A stretch of 64,000 bases of DNA from contig JALJCQ010000008.1 in the NCBI GenBank assembly GCA_023091665.1, forward strand, positions 992,001 to 1,056,000, given 5' to 3'. Below are positions 54,739-62,596 of the stretch, piece by piece (the first letter of the stretch is position 1; each line of letters begins with the position of its first letter). A program made the translations under genes and the position numbers. Source of the stretch: Pythium myriotylum. Its lineage: Eukaryota; Oomycota; Peronosporomycetes; Pythiales; Pythiaceae. The notes below the pieces were generated by a model. The model searched no databases, was not told the origin of the DNA, and was given only the letters and a program-made list of their open reading frames with translations.

Positions 54739-57140
54739 TTACTCGACCGGAGGAGACAGAGCACGGGCAGGGGCAGTCGGGGCAGCCAGTGGCTCGAAGA
54801 GCAGCGGAACTCGAGTTACCGAGTCGTCGAGCGGCTCGGCGATGACGGACTCGTCGTTGCGGCGAACGAGGGAGACGCGACCGGTCACCGACCGGATCGC
54901 GGGCTGGGGCGATACCGGCTCTTCTACGTCCAGCCAGAACTTCTTGCGGATCCGCGACATCACGGCCGTGCTGGGATGCGCCTCGGGATGACGAAGGAAG
55001 AACCCACGCTCCGGCTGCGAAGCTTCCAAACGGAGCGCGGCGGCCGCCAGACTCTCGCCAGGATTCGGAATCAACAGACACGAGCCGAAACCAGGCGCCC
55101 AAAGGAAGAAACGGTCGAGCAACAGGTCGGCGTCGAACTCGGGATGGGCGTCGAAGAATGCAATCAAACGGCGGAAGTGAGCCTGAACGAGAGGAGTCGA
55201 TTTGGAACGACGGGACTTGCGGGCGGCGCGCCAGACCTTGAACCCGTCGCTGGATGGTGCAACCATGAAGTGGGTGCGGTCAAACATGACACGGAAGATG
55301 GCCTCGTAGAAGCACAGGGTGTCGACATACAACTCGGTGAACCGCGGATCCGCAGGATTAAAAGTGATCGGCCGCGGCAGGAGACGCATCAAGTCGTCCC
55401 ATGGGCGCGTAACGAGCCACTCGTCGATCTCTTGAGCAGTCACCGCGCGCCCACCTACGAAGGACACGACGGCGGACACCTGGTTGTGGTTGGGAGGGAC
55501 TCGCTCAGCGGAGAACCAGCCGAACTTCCATGCAAACTGTTCTAGCTGCTCGACGAAGTGCGGGCGCCAAGAGGATTTCTCCGGCGGCCACTCCGGCGAC
55601 CAGTCGACCCACGAACGACGGAGGACTTCGAGATCCCCTTAGACTGCCCACGGGGCGCCGGACGCGGCCGTGACTTGGGGGGTGTGGACTGATCCGACGT
55701 CAGGTCAACGAGCGACGCGTCGTCCGGTGCTGACGACTCGCGAACTTTCTTGCCGGACTTGCCGAGGGAGGAATCGCCCGCCCGCTTCTTGCTTCCCCCA
55801 GACGAGTGGGGTTTGGTAGACTTCGTGACGCTCTTCGCAGCGTCCCTGAGTGAGTAGAGACGGGAGAATCGGCGGGGGATCGAGTTGGGGGACTAGGCAC
55901 CACGACTTTACCATCGAAGGAGACGAGCCCCGGGCATAAGTCGGCCTTCTCCAGGAAGCTGAGGACACCGTCATCGGGGCGATACTTGGTGAGTTCTTCG
56001 ACCAGCTCCGAACAACGTCGCAAGATCTCTTGGCGCTCAGCTGCAACACTTTCGGAAGTGCCAGGAGCGGCGGCCTGGACGGCATTGGCAAGCTCGGCGA
56101 GGACGTCGTTGGGCGGTACGCTCAAATGTTCAGGCGAATAGGAACTGACCCGGCGGAGGCCGTTCATCATCGGGCCAAGTTGAATGATCGGGAGAGAGGG
56201 GTCGACGTCATGACGGCGCTGTTGGAGGGCACCGACAATCGTCTCAATAGCGCCAGCATTGCGAGCTGCGGCCATGGCGACGGGGCCTAAGAATGATTCA
56301 TATTGAGCCACGGTTTCACGGTTCTGGGCCACGAGGGCCGAGAGCACCTGAACAACAGCCTCGTCCGCTGCGAGTCTGTGAGCAATCGCCTCTGGCCGCC
56401 CGAGGGCCTCGTACGCGGCTAGCTGCTCCCTGGCCTGACGAAATCCGGCCAGGCCACCCAAGTGGCGGATCGCCTCATCATTCACCTTCGCTCGAGTCAG
56501 CTCGTCACCCAAGCGCTCGAGCTCTCTCTTGTGCTTACGCTCTAGATCCTCGATCTCCCGAACTAGGTCATCCTCTCGTTCGGCGTGTGCGTCGCGATCG
56601 GCTGCGACCTTCGAGAGCTTGGCGAGCATATCTTCCCGGTCTCGTCGAGAAGCTACGTCGAGGAGCTTGGTCGCATCAGCCTGCAGTTCCCGGCCATCAG
56701 TGACGAGGTCAATGGCAGCGCGACGCATCGCGTGAATCGTGAGACGAACCTTGGATTGCTTGAGCTCGCGCAGCTCCTCGGCCTGCTCACGCAGGGACAC
56801 CAACTCGCGATCAGCGTCCGATACGCGCCTCTGCAGCCGAGCCAACTCCGCGTCGTCCCCGCCTCCGCCAGACAAAGACGCGAGAAGTCTCTCGCAAGCT
56901 GAAGCAGAACCAAGCGCGTCGACAATGCGAGCGAGCAGAGCGTTGAGACCATTGAGTCCGGCAGTTGAGATATCGGCACGAATATCATCGATAGCGGCGA
57001 AGAGTTGACCGGCCACGGAAACCAGTTGCTCCCGCGCCATCTTACGCGCGCTCTCTCTCGCGCGGGCGACATGATCTAAGGGGGAACGGAGGGTCAGCAG
57101 GGCGATCACAACGGCGAAGGTCACCGTACTCACCGGCCAT
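54739..57140 (-). pseudogene. Antisense gene of Gypsy-1 (coiled-coil protein, spliced start)
   Basis: Minus-strand gene between pol and the 3' LTR. The best start is ATG at 57138-57140, followed after seven bases by a 58-nt intron (57076-57133) whose removal joins MA to DHVARARES in frame. The next in-frame ATG is at 57040. Layout: helical N-terminus, coiled coil (about 56850-56470; ELARLQRRVSDADRELVSL), helical middle part, Ser/Pro linker with basic runs (SKKRAG, GKSGKKVRE, about 55805-55735), then a Trp-rich C-terminal domain, open for 246 codons (55479-54739) and readable back to about 55640. Two frame changes are seen, near 55860 and in a G-run near 55640, each explained by one lost base. 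I recognise no known family. Residue patterns in the C-terminal domain (PW, DPR, W-A...C.IP) match the Gypsy-2 antisense protein in order and spacing. Confidence 0.78.
57076..57133 (-). other. Predicted intron in the Gypsy-1 antisense gene
   Basis: On the minus strand the donor is G^GTGAGTACGG, a CTGAC branch-like motif lies about 20 nt before the acceptor, and the acceptor is CCGTTCCCCCTTAG^AT. Length 58 nt, in the normal range for oomycete introns. Splicing creates a GAT codon and keeps the downstream frame. Such an intron is invisible to the sense genomic RNA, so retrotransposition would not remove it. Confidence 0.65.
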
Positions 57141-57306
57141 CGCGACGGTCACGGAATAAGTACCGCTGGAGGAAGATTTGCAACCAGAAGTGAGTGATGG
57201 GACGGGATCGGCTACGAAGGCACCGGAGAACGTTCCAACGGGGTGACGCCAGCCGACTGTCTCGGACTCTCGTCGGTCTGGGACCGTGCTCGTGTCGAGA
57301 GGGCGC
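57141..57306 (+). other. Gypsy-1 3' untranslated end with polypurine-like GAGAGGGCG
   Basis: 166 bp between the antisense start and the 3' LTR. It ends TCGAGAGGGCGC next to the LTR; GAGAGGGCG (about 57297-57305) is the likely polypurine tract, similar to the Gypsy-2 one. Antisense promoter elements would lie here or in the LTR. Confidence 0.55.
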
Positions 57307-58370
57307 TGTGGTAAAGCGGCTGGTCTCTGGGACAGGCGATGTGGAACAGAGCACCCCCCAACTATTCTGGAACGGCCCAGAAGAGAGAGATACCTGTAGG
57401 CTAACCGATATTAGTACGTTCGCGGGGTGGCGACCGTTCTGTACCGGTATCAACGGTACAGCCGGTCAAAACCGGTATTTCTGATCCCCGTAGCCGATTG
57501 GCTAATATGGGCTGCCGATCAGACCCGATCTGAGTCTGCGTCTCGTCCAATTGTAAGGGGCGTAATCAGTGTCAGATGAGTAGAATCAGGCCAGGAGTTC
57601 AGCAGGGATAGTGGGTGATAGAGTCAGCAGGGAGCCGGTCCGAAGCCGGTTCCGAACTTAGGCAGCCGAACCTAGCTTAGATTCGCACTTAGGATAGCCG
57701 GTAACGGCCAAGGTAATGGACTTCCATTTTCACCGTCAAGTCCGCAAGCAAGCCGCAAGACTTGGCGAGGAACGTCGACACCAAGGCTCGCCGTCACCAA
57801 CAGGAGGTGACGTTAAAGAAGACCCGGTGGACTCTGGCTGTTGTAGCCGGAAGAAGCCGAAGAACCGCTCAAGGAGCAGCCGATTTGAAGTGCTGGGGCA
57901 AGCCTGCCAGCGGCGTCGGCTGCGCAAGTCAAGGAAAGGTCGTGTGCGCCGGTGGGATTGTCCCCCCCCGCCACGATCCAAGGAGTGCTACGTCCTCTGG
58001 CGTCTCTACGCCAGGCGAATACGCCCAAGGAAGCCGCAGCCCGGTCCCACCGGCTGCGCACAAGTGCACTGAGCCCCTGCGTGTTGAGCAGGTGTGTTTC
58101 TCGGCCCGTACGACCCCTCCGACCAGTTCTGCTAGACGGTCTCCTAGCGGGCTACAGTTGTCGGACCCCCAGAGGCTTCACGACCCTCTGGTTCCCTCCC
58201 CGACTTTCGGCGGCAGACATCAGCCCACGGTTCACCCCCACAGCGACTTCACGTGGGGTGTAACGCCTGTGGTTACCACCCAGCTCCAAGAATCTGAAGG
58301 CCTGTTGGTGAGGGGTCAGCAGTCACGAGCAGTCGCTGTGCTGTGATTTGTGCCGACCCTCTCTACCACA
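57307..58370 (+). repeat. Gypsy-1 3' LTR
   Basis: 1,064 bp, near-identical to 15816-16878. Followed by TSD GTGG (58371-58374) and copia C2 integrase. Confidence 0.93.
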
Positions 58371-59992
58371 GTGGCGAAGTACTTCATGCCGCCGAAAGTC
58401 GGAGTCTTCATGGGGCCGGCCACATCGCTGTACACGACGTCAAGCAGATTCGCAGACCGCTTGGTCGTGCCCGACTGGAACTTGACGCGAGTCAGCTTGC
58501 CGAGTGCACAGCCTTCACAGACCTCCCACTCTTGCACAGACCCAATGTCGAGTCCGTCGGCGAGGTCCTTCTTGACGATGGCTTCGAGACCGCTGAAGCC
58601 GATGTGACGGAGTCGGAGGTGCCACAGGTACGACTTGGACATGGCGCGACCTCGTCTTGTACTGGCGGCGTGGGCTGCTTCAATCGACACTGGAGACATG
58701 TTGAGCTTGAACAGACCCTTGCCGATACGAGTGCCGATGGTCCGCTTGGCGCCCTTGAGAACGACGAAGCAACCGTCCTTGTCGAACGTCACGGGAGCAA
58801 CGTCCTCCGTGAATCTTCCGACCGAGAACAGGTTGCGGCTGAGCTTGGGGATATGCCACACGTTGGTGAGCAAACCCTTCTTGACACCGCTTGGAGTCTT
58901 CATCGACATGAGGATGTCTCCCACGCCAACCGCTTGGACCGTGCCATCATCGGCCAGATGCACGTCGACTGGGTCAATCTTCTTGTAGTTCATCATGAAC
59001 TGCTTGGTTCGCGACATGTGCTGAGTCGCACCCGAGTCGACCAACCACGCCGTGGATTGACTCGACTTGCCTTGGGTCTTCCCGACCGAGAACAGGTACT
59101 CGCCGGGGTCTTCATCTCGCGCAAGGTTCGCTCGCTGGAACCGTTGCCGAGGGTTGCCGTTTCCGTTGCCGTTGCCGTTGCCGCCGGAGTTGCCGTTGCC
59201 GTTGCCGTTGTCGTTGTCCTTGACACGCGAGTGGCACTCCGCGGCCCAATGACCGATCTTGCCGCAGTAGTTGCACGTGCCAGTCTTCTTGACTGCACGG
59301 CCCTTGGGCTTCGCGTCACTTGTCATGAACGCTTGGCCAAGCGTGGCTCCGTCGCCACCTTGCTCCTTGCGCTTCATGTCTTCGTGGAGCAGCCGAGACG
59401 TCACGAGTTCCCACGTGAGCGCGTCGACACGCGACTCCAACGCCGTGATGAGGAACTGGTACGACTCGCTGAGACTGCCGAGAAGCGTGATCACCAAGTC
59501 GTCTTCGCTGACCGGAGCGCCGACTGCGTCGAGTTGCTCCGCCAGGGTCTTGAGCTTGTTGATGTGCGTGAGCACATCGTCACCTTCTTCCATCATGGTC
59601 GTGAAGAAACGACGACGAAGAAAGAGCTTGTTGGCAAGGCTCTTCTTCTCGAAGTGTTCTTCCAGTCTTGACCATGCATCTTGCGCACCACTCGCCGACC
59701 GAACCAGCGGGAGCTGCGAGTCTTCCATCGCGAGACAGATCATCGCGAGCGCCTTGCGAGACTTCTTCTTGAAGAGGGCTCGGTCCGCGTCGGTCTGGCA
59801 CTGCTCGAGTTTGACCTCTCCACAGACAACTTCCCAGACGTCGCGTTCTTCGAGCACCATCTGCATCTTGAACTTCCATGTGTGGAAGTTGGTTCCGTCG
59901 AACTTGTTGATGCGGGCTGGGGTGGTCGAATCCATGGCGAAGGCTGGGGAGGCGAAGTCGGTGGAGGCAGAGTCGGCTGGGCTTGGGCTCAT
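58371..59992 (-). pseudogene. Copia C2 gag, protease and integrase start
   Basis: Undamaged N-terminal part of the C2 polyprotein. ATG at 59990-59992 (MSPSPADSAS), which lies inside the primer-binding site. Gag contains [15 protein letters not shown] and a long capsid, then CCHC knuckle CNYCGKIGHWAAEC, a Gly-Asn run (59152-59219), protease WLVDSGATQHMS, GAG-pre-integrase LWHLRLRHIGF (G to R against other copies) and the start of integrase ([14 protein letters not shown]). CAA at about 58552 stands where other copies have TAG, so Gag and Pol form one frame. It is cut at 58374 by Gypsy-1 and continues at 15811. This copy and 62583-64000 show the full-length gag. Confidence 0.92.
59152..59219 (-). 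repeat. GGCAAC-type microsatellite in C2 nucleocapsid
   Basis: About eleven hexamers coding Gly-Asn with Asp-Asn and Ser-Gly interruptions. Mirror copy at 63356-63423. Confidence 0.85.
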
Positions 59993-59996
59993 AACC
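59979..59996 (-). promoter_or_regulatory. Copia primer-binding site (half tRNA-Met type), C2
   Basis: Reverse complement of GGTTATGAGCCCAAGCCC, directly next to the LTR. GGTTATGAGCCC is the complement of the anticodon arm GGGCUCAUAACC of initiator tRNA-Met, the half-tRNA primer type known for Drosophila copia and yeast Ty5. The gag ATG lies within it. Confidence 0.75.
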
Positions 59997-60351
59997 TGTT
60001 GGAAGGTCGCTTGGTTGGTGGGATGCAAAATGAAAAGTGAATTGATCGGGACTTAGTTCGCTGCTGCTACCTCTAAGCCGTCTGTGTGTCCTACGCTACC
60101 GTAATCATATGCATGTCCTACCTATCGTAAACATATGCAAACATGAAGTGACTTCGTGGATACTTCAACGAAGTCGATGGGTGGCACTGGATTCAAACCA
60201 GAACCAGACGGAGAATCTTCCACATGTCGAATCTTCCACGGAGAATCTTCCACGGAGAATCTTCTGCAGGAGAATCTTCTACAGCCGAGCTTCAACTGCC
60301 GAGCTTCAACTGGAATGATGACGCTGGGTTCGAGGCGCATCATCTTCAACA
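59997..60351 (-). repeat. Copia LTR (5' LTR of C2)
   Basis: 355 bp, reverse complement of 62224-62578 with no difference noticed by eye. The right flank (AAGATGAAG) is plus-strand copia pol. Confidence 0.92.
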
Positions 60352-62223
60352 AAGATGAAGAAGACATGGGTGAGCAGCCAGCCTCGCCAGCACCAAGTCA
60401 GCGCAGCCACGAGCGACCGGAGTGGCAACAGGGCCAGCGGTCGCAGCGTCCAGCAGCACCAGCATCGGCCCAGCAGCCGAATGTCGACTACGCACCAGGG
60501 TCCAAGCGCCACTCTCGCACGCACTCGCTCGAGAACCTGGCTGAACCGCCAGTTGAGAAGCGCTACGGACGTGTTGGTCGCACAAGTGGTGCGACTCCAC
60601 CACCCACGCAAGGTCCAAGGACATCGCTCGAAGATCTGTCTGCACTGCTCACGTCGATCGAAGAGGAAGGCGTAGAAGATGAAGATGAAGAAGGCGAAGA
60701 CGTGCAAGAACAAGGGGGAGAAGATCAAGATCACGATCTCGAAGAGTTTGCTCTCGTCGTGAATTCAGGGGGAGAGTTGCCGACATCGTTCAAGTCGGCG
60801 ATGGAATCCGACGACGCCAGCAACTGGAAGGAAGCCTGCGACTCCGAGCTTGAGTCGCTCAAGAAGAACGAGACCTGGGACCTAGTCCCTTTGCCAGCCG
60901 GACGCAAGGCCATCACCAGCAAGTGGGTGTTCAAGGTCAAAGAAACCGCCGAAGGACTCGTCGAGCGGTACAAGGCTCGACTCGTTGCCAAGGGGTTCCT
61001 GCAGAAGTACGGCATCGACTTCGAAGAGACGTTCGCACCCGTCGCCAAGTTCACGTCGATCCGCACCATCCTCAGCATCGCCGCTCGACACAAGCTCATG
61101 ATCCATCAGATGGATGTCAAGACGGCGTTCCTGAACGGCAACCTCGACGAAGAAATCTACATGAAGCAGCCCGAAGGCTTCGTCGACCAGCGCCACCCGG
61201 ACTACGTGTGCAAGCTCAAGCGCTCGCTCTACGGTCTCAAGCAGTCGCCACGCATGTGGAACCAGACCATCGACGCCTTCATGCGCAAGGTCGGCTTCAC
61301 CAAGTGCGAGATGGACCACTGCGTGTACGTCAAGCGGAGCGGCTCAGCGATGATCTTCGTGGTGATCTACGTCGACGACCTCATCCTCGCCTGCAACAGC
61401 CTCGAGTTGCTCACGGCGACCAAGCGTGCACTCAGCGAACGCTTCGAGATGTCCGACCTCGGCGAACTCAAGTACTGCCTCGGCATGGAAGTTGATCAAG
61501 ACCCCAAGTCCGGCGACGTGACCATGCGGCAGACCAAGTTCCTGCAGTCGATCCTGACCAAGTTCGGCATGCAAGACTGCAAACCAGTGAGGACTCCTCA
61601 AGACCCCGGACTCAAGCTGACCAAGGCCATGTGCGAGGGTGGTTGCAAGCACGAAGACACCATGAAGAACGTGCCGTACCGAAGTGCAGTCGGCGCACTG
61701 ATGTACCTCATGGTCGGCACTCGACCAGACCTCGCAGCGGCAGTCGGCACACTCAGCCAGTTCGCCGCGGACCCGTGTCCAACACACTGGCAAGCTCTCA
61801 AGCGTGTGCTCCGGTATCTGCAAGCGACTCCGACGTACGGCCTGCAGTTCTCGGCATCGAACGACGGAAGACTAGTCGGCTACTCCGACGCCGACTGGGC
61901 TGGCGACATCGAGTCACGTCGAAGCACCAGCGGCTACGTGTTCATGCTCAACGGCGGATGCATCAGCTGGCGCAGCAAGAAGCAGCGAACTGTCGCCCTC
62001 TCCTCGACCGAAGCAGAGTACATGGCTCTATCGGAAGCGATCCAAGAAGCCGTGTGGCTCAAGGCGTTCCTGTGCGAACTCGGCGAAGTTGCAAGTGACC
62101 AAGCGCTCACGGTGTACGAAGACAACCAAGGTGCCATCGCGTTGGCCAAGAACCCCGAGTTCCACAAGCGCACCAAGCACATCGACATTCGCTACCACTT
62201 CGTTCGTGAGAAGGTCGAGGACG
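60352..62223 (+). pseudogene. Copia pol fragment (integrase tail, RT, RNase H) between inverted LTRs
   Basis: Starts directly at the C2 LTR with [18 protein letters not shown], the acidic integrase-RT linker. It contains a complete RT ([21 protein letters not shown] at about 61369, YGLKQSPR) and most of RNase H ([27 protein letters not shown]). At VREKVED (62222) it joins the LTR directly, losing about 40 C-terminal codons and the polypurine tract. The open frame continues through the LTR start to a stop at 62298-62300. It also reads upstream through the opposite-strand LTR (from about 60156), which is chance. Integrase core, protease and gag are absent. Confidence 0.9.
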
Positions 62224-62578
62224 TGTTGAAGATGATGCGCCTCGAACCCAGCGTCATCATTCCAGTTGAAGCTCGGCAGTTGAAGCTCGGCTGTAGATGA
62301 TTCTCCTGCAGAAGATTCTCCGTGGAAGATTCTCCGTGGAAGATTCGACATGTGGAAGATTCTCCGTCTGGTTCTGGTTTGAATCCAGTGCCACCCATCG
62401 ACTTCGTTGAAGTATCCACGAAGTCACTTCATGTTTGCATATGTTTACGATAGGTAGGACATGCATATGATTACGGTAGCGTAGGACACACAGACGGCTT
62501 AGAGGTAGCAGCAGCGAACTAAGTCCCGATCAATTCACTTTTCATTTTGCATCCCACCAACCAAGCGACCTTCCAACA
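62224..62578 (+). repeat. Copia LTR, plus strand
   Basis: 355 bp, TGTTGAAG...CCTTCCAACA. It follows truncated pol and precedes primer site and gag, so it acts as 5' LTR of the element running off the window. Confidence 0.93.
62311..62362 (+). promoter_or_regulatory. Four GAAGATTC boxes in the copia LTR
   Basis: GAAGATTC at 62311, 62325, 62339 and 62355, spaced 14, 14 and 16 bp. Each is GAAnnTTC, the core of a heat shock element; spacing between boxes is not the canonical one. Located early in the LTR (U3). Five boxes occur in the LTR at 1033-1390. Confidence 0.5.
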
Positions 62579-62596
62579 GGTTATGAGCCCAAGCCC
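62579..62596 (+). promoter_or_regulatory. Copia primer-binding site (half tRNA-Met type)
   Basis: GGTTATGAGCCCAAGCCC starts at the first base after the LTR. Its first 12 bases complement the anticodon stem-loop of initiator tRNA-Met rather than the 3' CCA end. The gag ATG (62583) sits inside. Confidence 0.75.

Larger units (their letters stand above)
15816..58370 (+). mobile_element. Gypsy-1, chromodomain Ty3/Gypsy element carrying nested Gypsy-2
   Basis: LTRs 15816-16878 and 57307-58370, TSD GTGG at 15812-15815 and 58371-58374, inserted into copia C2 integrase. Order inside: gag, -1 frameshift site, protease, [Gypsy-2 array 19886-49197], linker, [~345-bp foreign insert], RT, RNase H remnant, second RNase H, integrase, chromodomain, antisense gene. 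Without the nested array it is about 13.2 kb. By eye the two LTRs differ at about five positions, so it is a recent insertion. Confidence 0.93.
12752..60351 (-). mobile_element. Copia element C2, split by Gypsy-1
   Basis: Minus-strand Ty1/Copia element. On the plus strand the order is 3' LTR 12752-13109, pol (RNase H, RT, integrase) to 15815, the Gypsy-1 insertion 15816-58370, then the rest of integrase, protease and gag to 59992, primer site and 5' LTR 59997-60351. The halves fit exactly: removing Gypsy-1 and one GTGG restores an uninterrupted KYFATFTDD codon series. Without the insert the element is about 5 kb, normal for Copia. Its LTRs differ by several small indels and substitutions. The outer flanks show no target duplication. 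Confidence 0.9.
58575..60351. repeat. Left arm of the terminal inverted repeat
   Basis: Positions x match the reverse complement at 122575-x (62224-64000) with few differences (for example M/V near 59441 and I/T near 58683). It covers LTR, primer site, gag and protease. The right arm is cut by the window end, so the repeat may be longer. Confidence 0.9.

Noticed and set aside
54736..55900. Introns to explain the two frame changes in the Gypsy-1 antisense gene
   Set aside because: Donor/acceptor pairs in the right phase were poor, while one-base losses explain both shifts.
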